Shown here piece by piece: positions 44,691 to 56,832 of a DNA stretch of 64,000 nt. A program made the translations under genes and the position numbers. The stretch comes from Malaya genurostris (Eukaryota > Arthropoda > Insecta > Diptera > Culicidae): the NCBI RefSeq assembly GCF_030247185.1, contig NC_080572.1, positions 87,928,435 through 87,992,434 on the forward strand. Reading direction: 5' to 3'. Within the stretch, counting starts at the first letter, position 1. Each line of letters begins with the position of its first letter. The notes under the pieces were generated by a model. That model did not search any database and was not told where the DNA came from. It saw only the letters and a program-made list of their open reading frames with translations.

Positions 44691-46129
44691 ATGGTTATCA
44701 ACAAAAAAATTAGTTAGAACTACTCGGATTTTTAGGTTTTAACCTTAATGTCATTCGTCTCTTCAGACCAGAAAAGCTTTCTGACAAATTGGTTATAACC
44801 CTCTTTTGTCACTTTTTTCAAAGGGGCACGCTAGTGCATAATTTTTTTGTGCCCTCTTCACTATTTTAAGGAGAAATTTATTTTTCATGATATTTTAATT
44901 TAAAATAATAGCTGAACTTTTTAGATTTTATTGCTATCAAATAGTAACTTTTGTTGATAATATGCGTAATAACTTTTTAAACGGCCTTCAAATTTTAATG
45001 AAATTTTCACTCATAAATCTTTCCGGGTTTACGAACTTTACTGTCTGAAGTGCATGGTAGAATGATGATTTTTAAATAACCATCAATCCACATACTTTTT
45101 AGGGTAAAATAGGTTTAGTGGTGGCCCATTGGTCTTGATATCCAATAGCGATTACACATATTTTAGTAGAAAAGAAGCTCTTTGTGGAGTCATTATTAAG
45201 TTCATCTGTGAAAATCCTCTCTTGCATTCTCTCGTTGTAATTGCTATGACATGGACAGTATTGATAAGGAAAGTTAAATTCAAATGAAAGGTCTTATTGT
45301 CCCATACAGAATTCCTGAAATTCATCCAGTTACGACTTCTGGTCCCAGAATCATAAGATGATGAGTGCTATGAATAACAAAAACAAACAACAAAATTTTC
45401 GAATCAGATCTTGAAGTTCTTTCTAAATTCTGGTTTTGTAAGTTGTAGGAGGATGGATTTAAAAAAATTCTCAACCTCCATATGGCTGCTGATGCAAAAA
45501 CAGGGACAATATCATTAATATTGATAAGTATGATTAGTTTAAAAATTCCCAAATGAGCCACGGTGATATTTTCGAAATGGAAAGCTCTGGTTATACCTAA
45601 TCGAAAATTGCAGTGGCGTGAGATAGCTGGGCTCGTAAAGATATCAGAAGGCAGAGTGTTCACAATTAAACGCTATTCGCACTATTCCGGAACAACCGGG
45701 ACGGGACCATCCGGGACGTTTTTTCCTCGTCGGCGATGACTGAGCTGCCGGCGTGTGCATGTATTGGAATCCGGGATAGAATCCATTTGGCTGCCACCGA
45801 TATTCCTCGGAAAAACTCGGTGGATGGTCAGGGGATAGTCCCGAATGGTCCCGTCAATTCATTGACATTCTTTTATTTTATTTTTCATAGCATTTATTTG
45901 ACCTCGGCTATTCTTTTATTCTTTCGGTGGCACATATCATAGAATAGCTAAATTTTTTATCATCCGCAGCATCGTCTTTTACCAATATCACACATTGGTA
46001 GCAGACATCCGTAACCGTTTCGTTTTCTTTAAAGAGTGTACGAAATAGAACAAAGCACGCATCGTTCGTTTTGTGTCTTCTTCTTCCACCGTACCCCCAC
46101 ATATCGGTTTTGTACATATGTATTGTCAT
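44691..46129. other. non-coding DNA with repeat debris
   Basis: 45270-45345 is an inverted GGAACCGGAAGT-family fragment (AAATGAAAGGTCTTATTGTC). 45670-45850 is GC-richer, with GGGACGGGACCATCCGGGAC and GTCCCGAATGGTCCCG, a partial inverted repeat of unknown type. No gene. Confidence 0.45.
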
Positions 46130-47070
46130 TCTATATGGCGATTTGAAAACTTTGACACTCATCGCCTTGTAGCTGCGGAACCGGAGGTCGGATCCGGAGA
46201 AAATTTCACAGTAGCTTTAAAAATCATATGTGCCATCATTCAAATCAAGATTTGTGGAAATCGGTTCAAGCATCGCAGGGAAATCGAAGTGAATTTTATT
46301 TTTGGAGTTTTTATTCACCATTTTCGGTGCTTTTGGAACAGGAAAAAGGGGGACCAGTAGTGCCGGAGTGAGTTTTTATGTCCACAAACTAGCAAGTCCT
46401 GAAAACTAAAAGAATTTATTAGACAGTTTTATGGGATTTGTACCTGTTTTTGACCATTGTTCGTGAAATAATACTAATGAAATGGAAAGTCGGATCCTGA
46501 TAAAATGTTCTATAAATTTCTAGGAAACTTTGAGACCTTTAATTTGAATCTTAGTTTGTGAAAATCGGTTGAGCCGTTTAAGCGAAAATTGAGTGTACAC
46601 TTTTTTCTAATTTTCACATATTACCATGTAATTCTGGAATCGGAAGTCGGAAATTAAATAGCACGCTATGGGTCCCAAGACCTTTCATTTGAATCTTATG
46701 GCGTTTTTCATTGAGAAACACTGGTGGCGTGGATTGCTCTGGTTTTGCACCTTCGAGCAGAAATGGCAATGAAACACCGTCAAAATATTGCATTTCTGCT
46801 CGAAAGTGTAAAATCAGAGCAATCCACGCCACCAGTGTTCTCAATGAAAAACGGCATTAGTTTGTGAAAATCGGTTCAGCCATCTCTGAAAAAAGTGAGT
46901 GCATATTTTTTCCATTTTTTTAGTACATTCATTCAATATCTCCGAAACCGGAAGTCAGATCGGGATGAAATTCAATAGCAGACTAAGGGACCTTTCATTT
47001 GAATTCGAGTTTGTAAAAATCGGTTCACCCATCTTTGAGAAAAATTACACACACACACACACACACAGAG
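46130..47070 (+). repeat. GGAACCGGAAGT-family interspersed repeat, several units
   Basis: Three successive units carry GGAACCGGAGGTCGGATCCG (46161), GGAATCGGAAGTCGGA (46631) and GAAACCGGAAGTCAGATC (46944), each followed by CCTTTCATTTGAAT, a GTTTGTGAAAATCGGTTCA phrase and AGCCATCTCTGA. The run ends at a CA microsatellite, about 47046-47068. A 158-bp foldback element interrupts the second unit. Confidence 0.75.
46699..46856. mobile_element. 158-bp foldback MITE, near-perfect long hairpin
   Basis: The left arm TGGCGTTTTTCATTGAGAAA pairs with the right arm ending TCTCAATGAAAAACGGCA. Pairing continues through GGTGGCGTGGATTGCTCT and CGAGCAGAAATG for about 70 bases, with few mismatches and a short loop. 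TTA flanks both sides (46696-46698, 46857-46859). Removing element and one TTA restores the usual GAATCTTAGTTTGTG of the host repeat, which confirms a clean insertion. Confidence 0.85.
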
Positions 47071-47079
47071 ACAAAGGCT

Positions 47080-47782
47080 GTACAAGATTCTGGAAAGCTA
47101 CTTCCAGAACCGAGTATTGCTCTACGAGACCGAAGAAGGCACACGTAACACTCCAATCACAGCTGGAGTACTGAGGTTGAGGCTTCCTCCGGGTGTCAAG
47201 ATAGCCGGATTCATGGACGACGTCACACTGACAGTCTACGGCGAATCCATCGAAGATGTCGAACTGAGTGCATCACACTCAATTTGCTTGGTGGAGGACT
47301 GGCTGCGTAGCAGGAAACTGCAACTCGCGCACCACAAAACAGAGGTGATGGTGGTAAACAACCGCAAATCGGAACAGGAGGCGTTGGTACATGCCGGAGA
47401 TTGCGTGATCCCCTCCAAGAGATCACTGAAGCAATTGGGTGTGATGCTTGATAACAAACTCTGCTTCAGCAAGCACGTTGAATACGCCTGCAAGCGCGCA
47501 TCAATAGCGATCGCGGCGCTCTCTTGATTGATGGCCAACAGCTCGCCTGTGCGCTCCAGTAAACGTAGGTTACTAGCAGGAGTGGCAGTTTCGATCCTCA
47601 GGTACGGCAGCCCTGTATGGGCGTCGGCACTTAATGTGGAACGCAACGCACAGATACTGGAGAGTACGCAAAGACTGATGTGTCTTCGCGTGATCAGTGC
47701 ATACCGCACTGTATCGAGGGATGCGGCCTGCGTGGTTGCGAGTATGATGCCTGATATGCTTGTATGGGCAGTTCTATTATAG
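47080..47782 (+). pseudogene. R1-clade LINE reverse transcriptase fragment with internal deletion
   Basis: The plus strand reads LYKILESYFQNRVLLYETEE-like sequence up to NTPITAGV, then at once LRLRLPPGVKIAGFMDDVTL, ESIEDVELSASHSICLVEDW, LQLAHHKTEVMVVNNRK, KQLGVMLDNKLCFSKHVEYA, a stop near 47525, and SSKRRLLAGVAVSILRYGSP. This is the palm and thumb of an R1-like RT. The catalytic block is FMDD instead of FADD. The stretch between TAGV and LRLRL, which should hold PQGS and motif B, is missing; a GV repeat at the junction suggests deletion at microhomology. Confidence 0.8.
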
Positions 47783-47824
47783 ATCACTCATATAAAACTT
47801 CCACCTGCTGAATTTGTTTGAATG

Positions 47825-48090
47825 GGGTTTCCGTTTTTACATTGCACTACACCAGTGTAGCGGAGACTGCACTGAAACCGTTAGTTTTTGCTAATTTCAT
47901 TCCACCAGTGCTACACTTTTTTGCACTGATGCCGCCGGTGTAGTACTCATTAAAAGTTCAGTGTACTGCGAGATGGAATCGTTTATCGTAGTCAAGGGTT
48001 ACTGTTTATGTTTACATCACTTCCTTTCGTTTAGTAATGCTTTGGTGTAGCAACGCAATGTGGTGCAGTTTTAAACAGGAAACCGTCATA
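47825..48090. mobile_element. diverged second copy of the 261-bp MITE
   Basis: GGTTTCCGTTTTTACATTGC, ACTACACCAGTGTAG, GATGCCGCCGGTGTAGTACT and GGTTACTGTTTATG match the reverse complement of 39992-40252. Ends and TAA duplication are less clear than in that copy. Confidence 0.65.
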
Positions 48091-49564
48091 AGAAATGGTA
48101 AAGTTATTGTATTTCAATTCTTTCAAAGCATAGAATAGTACATGTTTGGTAAAGTTTGTAAAGTTTATTTCATCGTTATATTCAGAGTTTTTGTAAATAC
48201 GTTCATTGAATCGTTCGGAAGAATATTAGCGTCAGTGAATGGAACACCAAACTAGATCGGAAAATTTTGAATAGACCCTTGCGATCCAAATGGTGCGGTA
48301 AAAGCATACACATTAAACTTCATTCTACATTTTTCCTTCTTTTGACAAGTTTAGAACAGCCGAACTACCGAACATTCTCATTTTACTGATATTTCAGCAA
48401 AAATAAACATTTGTTGACAGCTGTACCTTGAGGTACCGCTGTGACGAAATGTTAATTTTACTGAAAAAATCAACTAACGAGGATGGAACAGCTGACATCG
48501 GTAAACCAATTTATGTGTGTACACACTAAATTATTATTGCCGAGTTTCAGTGAAATTTTGTTGAAGTTTACCGAGCTGGAATTTTACCAAATACATCCAG
48601 CAAATTGTTTGAAAATAATATGTATTTAATTTAGTACTCCCGGTTATATAAAATTCGTTGATTTTCCATGAAAAGCGTGAAAAGCTTTTACAAAAATGTG
48701 TCAGCATAAGGTTTTTCGAAAAAAAAAAACATATCATCGCATTATTTTTCCAAATAATTGTGAAAAATCACAAAAGCACTTATGTTTCAGAACTATTTTT
48801 GATAACATAATTTTTTATCCTCCGAATTTTCCAGCCATTTTCACCCTGCAGATAGATACAAGTTTTTCAAAAGCTTGTATGTTTTTGGCTTTGGCAAATT
48901 TTTCAAATATTCCATCCAAAATTTCCTAAAACCACCCGCGCGCATGATACTTGGATGATGATGGCCTTAGGTTAGCATCGGATTGTCAAATTTTTACCAT
49001 AAGTCAAAACAAATACTAATGATTAAAATTATTGGCGAAATGGTTCACTACCTTAACCACTACCTTACCTAAATTTGTATATGGATTAGTAAGGGGACCA
49101 GCATGTTTGGAATATATGATTCAGAAAGGAGATAAAACATCTTGTTGTAATATGAATGAAGTTTAATCTCAGTTGTTTTAAACTGCCCATCCATCTTTAA
49201 GTCAACATTTCTAATTCCTTGACTCGAGCATCATAAAATTAACTTATTCTTTGATATATCTAACTCGTAAAACATCAGCTCAGGTTTTAATATTTTAGAT
49301 AATTTATTATACATAAATATCTTTCACGAGACATTTTCAAAAACGAGGTTTCATGGCTGTGAAATTGCTACCGGACCAAGCGTTTTTATATCGTTTATTT
49401 ATTCCCGTCTTCGACCTTTTGGTCGTTCGCCGGGTAAAACCAAGCGTTCTTCAGCCTGATAGGTCATGTCTTGTAGGCTATTCGCGTGGCAACGAGTGGC
49501 TTTCCCATCTCCTGAACTCCGCGCTTGTATGGTTCGATTTGCCGGTACTAATTTATTATGAATG
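48091..49564. other. spacer, including the 3' UTR of the transporter gene
   Basis: 48340-48590 has MITE-like phrases. 49020-49075 contains GGCGAAATGGTTCACTACC, a partial match to the 12299 MITE end. The transporter 3' UTR probably ends in this region (sense AATAAATTATCTAAAA near 49295-49310). No other gene. Confidence 0.5.
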
Positions 49565-52500
49565 TTATGCGTTCGGTAGGTACTGTTTCGGTGGGACAGT
49601 TTTTTTCAATCCCTTCTTAAATTCTGAAAAGGACATTCGATGTTCAAGGGAGTTCCGTATGACGCTTGGTCGAGTATCCGGATTGATTGCTTTCAGCACA
49701 TCATCAAAGATGAGCTTTTGTTGTTTGGTGGCAGTATCAAAGTGCTTAACTCTATCTTGAAAATTATTGGGCGAGGAAGTTTCTTTAGAACTGGAAACCT
49801 TGCCGTTTGCGATGGTTGTGTTGGCATCCGAGGGTGTGTTGGAACTTCCATTGGTGAGTGCGGTGGACGACGATCGCTCGAGGGTTGAAGGAGGTAATGA
49901 TTTAGGACGGATTTTGTTGACTGGTCCTCGCTGTAGAATTTGTTCCAATTTAGATTTAAAAACTTCCCTGGGATTAGCGGATGGATCTTCATCGTTCGTC
50001 TCGGAAGATTCATTATTTATCGCGCAAGGAGCTTTTGAATGTAGTTTACGTAAGGTTAAATCATTGTATCCTGAGATATTAGCACTGGGCGTTGTTAATG
50101 TGAGTACACTGGGTCGCTGTGATTTGAGTTTGCCTACTGTGTTGTACAAAATTGGATCGAACTTCGGTGCCTCGGGCACAGAACTGCTCAACGACGTGTC
50201 CGTTTTCTTTTTGATCGTATCGATTTTCGACGTTCGAGTTTTTGAAAGTTCACTATCGGCCTTCAACGTTTGGAACACAGCTTCATCGAATTTTGGTGGA
50301 GGTGGCACGGTTCCTGGAGGAGTTCGACTGGGACTATCTGTTTCGCTTTCATTATTGAATGAATTGTCGAGAAGCAGAACGAAATTCGGCTCGCTGTTGC
50401 TTTTCTGAATCTCTGGACTACCAATCCCCTTGGAAGTCAGGTGCCTTGAGGTCTTCCTTTTGTATAAGTTGGGCTGGGGATTCTCTAGAAGTGTGCTTAA
50501 TCTATTCATGAATTGTTTCTGCTGTTGACTGTTCAAGCGATTATAGTGAATTTCGTCATCTTCACCAGAATCTAAATCACTGTCGATATCTTGGCCTACA
50601 ACGAAAGCTGCTCGAGGACGTATCGTAAAGAACTCTGATTTTTCTTTAGTGATCATTTCGGCAGCTTGGTTATTGTCAGGATTCATATCGGGGTTTGTTT
50701 CTGATGGAATATCATCGACCTGCTGCATGGATATCTCGTCTTCCCGGTGAATGTCCGCGATAACGGATTGTTCACGGAACACTGGACTAGCTAACGATTC
50801 ATCATCTAGAGAAGGATACAGATATAGGCTATCCATTGTTTTCTCTTCGTCGTTTAGTACATCATCTAAAAGAGCGATTGCTTTACTGGTTTCTTCGATG
50901 GAGCGGTCAGTATCTTTTTCGTTAACATCTTCCACAAAATAAGACTTTCCATTCGGTTCAATTTTTTCGATCAAATCGGATAGGTCAGCAATGGCCAGGA
51001 TTTCATCTATGCTATTCTTGGGCGAAGGAGTTCTTGACTTTTCTTTCATCTGAATGATTTCCTCTTGTTTTTCGATTTGTGTTTTCTCACTTCCTGTAAC
51101 TGGTATCAAGTTGTACTGCTTCTCTTCTAACCCATTAATCGCGTCGTTCAAATTTCTAGAATAGTACCCATTTTGCGTAACGACCGTCTCTTCGGCTGGT
51201 TCGAAGCCACCATTTTCGATACCACCGGATGTGGCCTCAGGCTGGATATTCTGGGAGCCGGAAGTGTGCTTGTTATTTCTATTATCGTCATGACTACCGC
51301 AACAGACACATGCTAGGTAAATTGGCAGACCTGAGATTTGGATGTTAAGGGAAAATGTGGAATGCGGATTAGTTTACGAGGCATGCAACATGCAGAAGTA
51401 TTGTTTGTTGTTATTTTTAGTTGAGGTTAGTATTATGCTACTTAAGAAAATACGAAACGTTACTCACCAATGCCCATCCAGATCCCGAAGCGTATCCATG
51501 TATACACATCCAGCATCAGCATCAGATAGATGTTGACGAAAATACTGATCGCGGGTAGCAGTGGTACCAAAGGCACTTTGAACGGGGCATCCTCTGTTTC
51601 TCGAGGTTGAATTGACATCAGCAGTAGCAGTATCACTAGAAGTCCAAGAAGGGTTCCGGTCAAAGTGAGAGCCCACGGTTCCAGGTCGTACAATGACTGT
51701 TTGGCGTAGTAGATCGTCAATGATAGCGCTAAAGACACGATACCTGTGAATTTATATCCCAAAACGATTTATCATGTCAATTTTTCGAGAGTTATGGATG
51801 AAACATACAATAAAGTGTCACGAGAATAGCTACCACTCTGCTTGATATATGTGATGGTATCCTAACGCAAGATACGTTAAACAGTTGCTTCACGAAAGCC
51901 GATCCTGTCAATCGGTCTCCGGATTTAAGTAGATTGGAGTTTTCGTGAATCTGTTTACTGGTCGAAGGGATCGAGTTGTCGTTTTGTTCCTCTGAAAATC
52001 TGCGAAACATTAAATGCTAAACTATTTTTGCAATGAGTGCTACGTTGAATGATTGATGAACCTACCTGAGAATGAGTATTGAGATTGCTACCACGGTGTA
52101 CGCCATCAGGGTACCAATGGACAGCATGTTGACTAGCGCTTTCAAATCGAATATCCCTGCCATAGTACCTGTCAGCAATGCGGCGCATAATGTTCCGAAA
52201 ACCGGTGTTTTATACTGTGGACTGATTTCTCCGAGAGCACGAAATATTAATCTGTCTTGAGCCATGGCATATATTATTCGTGGCTGCGGGAACATGGCTC
52301 CGAACAAGCTAGCCAGCAGACCGATTATTCCTCCGATGGCTACTATCCACTTGGCAAAATTCCAACCGATTTCGTTGAACACGAACGGTAAGGGAGCGTT
52401 AACATCCTGTTTGTAGTACGGCCACATTAATGTTAAAACTGTTGACACTCCGAAATATGCCAGGAAGATTGTAAACAACGAGAAAAGAATAGCTCGTGGA

Positions 52501-53444
52501 ATCGCTTTACGTGGATTCCGAACTTCTTCACCGGTGGTAGCAATGCAATCAAATCCTACGAAACCGAAGAAACAGGTTGCCGCACCATGCAGTGTACCTT
52601 CGAAACCAAACGGAAAGAACCCTCCTTCTCCCACATTATATATTGATGACACATTCGCCGGATCTATGGTCCAATTGGAGACATCTGCGTTTATTGCGCC
52701 TGCCACAATCACAAACAGTACAATTCCAATGTTTAACACTGTGAAGAAATTATTCACCATCGTTGACTTCTTAAGGCCAAATGCTAAGGCAACTATTGGA
52801 ATAAAACAAGCGTCAATATACAACATATTCAACAACACAGCAAACTTACTTCCCAATAAAATCGCAACCGAGAATCCAAAGAAATCGAAATAGGTTGACA
52901 TAAAGTCCCAATCCATAGGGGCAATCTCTCGGAAGCGATTCTTCATCGTGTCGTTGGCTAACGTGTCTATGTATAAACTCAATCCTCTAGATACGCTTGC
53001 TGATCCGATAATGTATTCCAGCATCAGATTCCAGCCAATGATGAATGCCATAAACTCACCAATACACACATAACTATATATGTATGCCGACCCCGACTTC
53101 GGAACTCGCGCCCCAAATTCCGCATAGCAAAGACCTGTACGGGTATCCGAAACGTGATAGAAGTAGAATACTTATGAACTGATGAGTATTGAAAGCTTAC
53201 CGGCTAGAAAGGATGCAGAAGCTGCAATCAAAAACGATAAAACCACCGACGGTCCGGCTTGATCCTTCGACACATGACCGGCAAGGACGTAGACCCCCAC
53301 TCCGAGCGTTGCTCCTACGCCCAGAGCAGTCAGATCGAAGGTGTTTAATATCCGGCCGAGTTTATCGTTCTCGGTGCCGTTGTCATTGCCGATGGCGAGT
53401 GCTTTCCTGCGCGTTAGAATCTTCCAGCACGAAGGCGCTGACAT
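49565..53444 (-). CDS. SLC7-type cationic amino acid transporter (CAT) with long C-terminal tail, five coding exons
   Basis: Exons (minus strand): 53444-53201, 53134-52066, 51999-51809, 51743-51468, 51330-49565. All four introns are GT-AG and the frames join, giving 1181 residues. The CAT core covers about 1-610. TM1 has GATLGVGVYVLAG. Exon 2 carries YAEFGARVPKSGSAYIYSY, GFVGFDCIATTGEEVRNPRK and LASLFGAMFPQPRIIYAMAQ, hallmarks of CAT/SLC7A1-4 and slimfast-type permeases that import Arg/Lys at the plasma membrane. Exons 3-4 give the last TMs, ending YTWIRFGIWMGIG then LPIYLACVCC. Exon 5 adds about 575 polar residues rich in Ser, Asp and Glu (e.g. IDSDLDSGEDDE, GTVPPPPKFDEA), with no recognised domain. 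Usual CATs are about 600-700 residues. The ATG at 53444 is chosen; the frame is open upstream for about 40 codons without another ATG. Confidence 0.9.
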
Positions 53445-53580
53445 ATTAGTTCCAACACTGGGACTTCCAACTGCCCCTTCCAGCGAAACCTGTTCGCCAG
53501 TGGTGACTAAAGTTTCTCCAGTCGAACGATGCGGAGGAACACTGAACTCCTTTGTTGATCACTGTTCAGCGTAGATTGAG
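53445..53580 (-). other. 5' UTR part of the transporter first coding exon
   Basis: A polypyrimidine-rich acceptor (sense CATTTTTTTCCCTCACAG) lies just upstream, so this exon starts at about 53580. The first exon and promoter lie further right and were not located. Confidence 0.65.
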
Positions 53581-53980
53581 CTGTGAGGGAAAAAAATGCA
53601 ATAAAAGGTAGGAATAATTAAGTTATTAGATGAATTTTCTCTCTTTTGGCATCAGTTTGATAAGCGTTATCATTTGCACGGCAAACAAGCTATTGAAGGC
53701 ATTATCAGTGATCTCTGAATTTGTTTTGTGAATAATAGGTTTGACGTTTCGAAATATTTTTCGCCAAACGTCGGCGATAACGGGAGGTACGTCTGGACGA
53801 TGAGATGTTACCGTTCTCGTCAGTTTTTGTTTTGTTTTTGATGATTAATAAATTTGTAAAATATGTTTTGGTATATGTTTTACGCAAAGCGCATTTTGTA
53901 TATTGAATCAGACCATAGAAGATTTGACTGCATGCGGCTCGCAGTATGTGAAGATAAAAAAATGGACTACTTTAGACTTT
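53581..53980. other. likely 5' intron of the transporter gene
   Basis: No coding sequence is seen. The interval lies upstream of the 53580 acceptor. Beyond it come transposon remnants. Confidence 0.45.
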
Positions 53981-56832
53981 CAGGGTTGTTACGAAGCATT
54001 TCAAAATTAAAACGCGCGAAATCCGCGCGAAGTCAAAAACTAAAACGCGCGAAATTGAAAACTTAGACGCGTTAGACAACCATTTTTATGCAGGTGATAA
54101 TTTCCGCAGAACTTGAAACTTCTTGGTAAGAAGAATTTTAAGGTAGACTACACAGGATGATCGGATTTACTCTTTTTACTTTCAATTTCAATTATAATAT
54201 AGCCTTCTCCTGCTGTCCAATTATAATATAGCCTTCTCTTGTTGTCAGAAAAGCCCACTGGAAGTAGTATCTGTCAAACTTGTTCTCCAGCAGGCATAGA
54301 ACCTCCTCATCTTTTGCATTAATAGATTAAAATCATCCAAATGACACTTTTCCTAAAATCTAGTGCTTCTATAGTAACTAAATCTAATGAGGCAGTAACA
54401 TAAGAAACGGCACATGCTAGCAATGTGCTCGTTATATCCATAATTAGTTCCAACATAGGGAATCTGACGAAAAAAATAGGATCGAAGATTACGACATCGA
54501 ATGACAAATTTATTTATTTATTTATTTATTTTGGGGAGCAGGGAAAAGCCCGATTGAGATGAAATATAGCAATCTCTCTCTCCAGCAGGCATAACCCGGG
54601 TAGAAGTGTTTTGTAAACCAATAACAAATTCTGTTATTAAAACCAAACATCTCAATGGTAGAAATTAACATTATTTAGTTTGAAATAAGAGTTAAAATAT
54701 CAAAAATCATAACAAAACTTGCATGAGAAAATAGCTACAAAATATTAAATTCTGTCATTGTAATATGAAACCAAGAACAAAATATTTATAGAAGACGAAT
54801 TTCTCAATTATTTTATATTCTAGCATTCAGAATAGAGTAATATCATAAGTATTTCTCTTATCTGATTCTGATGCAGTTTATTCAATAGTATTTTATTTGA
54901 AGATAGAACTACTGGATCAATTTACTTAATGAAATTGGAATAGCTCATCAATAACGAAATAAGATATTATAACTAATTTTGATGTTAAACAGATATTGTA
55001 TAATTTCTTGATTCCTTGGACGCAATATCATGAAAATATCAAGTATCGCTGTGATAACACAGAAACAGCAAGCCAAGATATGATGGTAAAAGTTGTTATT
55101 ATTTTGATCTTTGTTTGCTATTTACACCTACCCGGGAAAACCTCCTCATTTTTTGTATCAACAGATTACAATGATCCAACGGATACATTTACGTTTAAAA
55201 CTAACAATTAAAACTAACAAATTGTAACAATTGCAATTATTCGGAGCAATCGTTCTGCGACTGAAGTAGGTCTACCACAAAACTAGCCTTACAAATATCT
55301 CGATGGACAAATAATAAATCGAGACCAATCAGTTTGCAGCGGTCATGGTAACTCGGTAAGTTTAAAGGATATCTCCATGGAAGACGTCGAAGAGCTAATC
55401 GGACAAATTTGCGTTGAATCGCTTCAATGCGTTGGATATCGTTTTGGTAATAAGGTGACCAGATAACCGCAGCACATTTCAGTTGAGTGAACTAAAGTGC
55501 AATACGGAGCTTACAAACAATGTACATCAGAGATTTTTTAGTAACGCGAATAATGAATCCTAATAGCTTAGAGGTTCAGAACATAGTAAGCTCTATGTGC
55601 TCTTAAAAAATTTAATTTTGATTCCAGAAGAACACCCAGGTCCTTAGTCCTTAACAAACGATGCGCGTTCGAGAACAGTTTGTGAAATATTATAGTCGGA
55701 CTTGAATACAGACTTTTTGTTACTAAAAGAGATGACGGAGTATTTAGTAGCATTTAAAACCATTTTTAAATACGGAATATGAAAGTTATCGGTTAAACGG
55801 TAGTTTCATACACTTGATCGAAAAATTTTGAACGTTGAGATACAAGAAAATTAATAACTGTCCAAGGTGACTTCCTTGAAGAACTCCAGAGGTAACAGCA
55901 AATGGCTCCTATTTTCAATATCATTCCATGCCCAGTTAGATATGATCCATGCCCAGTTAGATATGATCGAAGCAACTATGTGTTATAAAATCAAGAATTA
56001 TAATTTCAAACAGCTTCGATACAACGCACAAAGCATCAATTCCACGGTAGTTGGATACTATGTACTTGTTCACAGAGGATTTCTTCCATATTTCAGGAAA
56101 AATTCCAAAACGCAAAGAACAATTGAAAATGTTGGATAGTGGAACCAACAAACTGTTAGAACAATTTCTTATCACCACGGCTGGAATCCCAGAACTTCTT
56201 TTTTTCTTGTCAGACTTCGCTTCGTAAGCCTGTCGTGCAAATTTTGCTTTAAGAAAAATTGGTGACCATATTATTGAAGAATAGCATTCGATTTATCACG
56301 TTCTTTGCATCATTGAATGTTTTTTTTCACTGAGACGATATCTTCCATCAGACATTAATATCCTTGAGTGCGAAAATCTTCTTTCGATTTTCGCATTGCA
56401 ATGGGAAAACGCAATCGCAAATATCGAAAAGCGTTTGTAATTCCTGGTGACAGCTCTGTTGAAATAGCAATTTATATCACTCGAGATCGAAGAGCATAAA
56501 ACCTAAATTCTGTCCACTGAACATTTGCTAGAACCTTCTAGTAAATTTTGGTTTTATCAAGGTGGAAATTCACCAATTCGGCCAGCTCGACCAATTGCTG
56601 AAACGTTCGCCCATCTTTAATTTTTTAGGGCTTCATAAAACTCACAAGCTTAAAAAATTTGTAAACAACTTTTTTTATTCGAACAAATGATTCACAAATG
56701 TGGAATGATGTTTTTTGAAATTCGCGCGACATCCGCGCCATAGCAACGAAATCTTAGCAGAAACCGCGCTAAATCCGCGAAAATCGCGAAATTCGCGGAA
56801 ACCGCAAAATTCGCGCGACCGTAATAACTCTG
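53981..56832. mobile_element. possible hAT-like element with CG-rich terminal arrays
   Basis: The left end CAGGGTTGTTACGAAGC and the reverse complement of the right end CAGAGTTATTACGGTCG share CAG(A/G)GTT(A/G)TTACG, a hAT-like terminus. Both ends are followed inwards by arrays of GCGCGAA, CCGCG and TCGCG words (54011-54075 and 56711-56815). A clear 8-bp target duplication was not found. The interior holds a (TTTA)n run at 54508-54532 and a LINE fragment, with no transposase. Assignment is tentative. Confidence 0.45.
55250..56260 (-). pseudogene. jockey-like LINE reverse transcriptase remnant
   Basis: The minus strand carries SNSLLVPLSNIFNCSLRFGI, FPEIWKKSSV and SNYRGIDALCVVSKLFEIII at 56178-55960. 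Later come LLVTKSLYSSP and TKDLGVLLESKLNF near 55600. Near 55420 the sense strand encodes a QRIEAIQRKFVR-like block. Motifs A to C are missing, so it is internally deleted. A short GATATGATC(C/G)(A/T)-type duplication lies at 55936-55968. Confidence 0.7.

Noticed and set aside
47236..47787. 183-codon minus-strand frame
   Set aside because: Antisense to a clear R1-like RT on the plus strand.
49767..50408. 213-codon plus-strand frame
   Set aside because: Antisense shadow of the transporter tail exon, which has consistent splice junctions on the minus strand.
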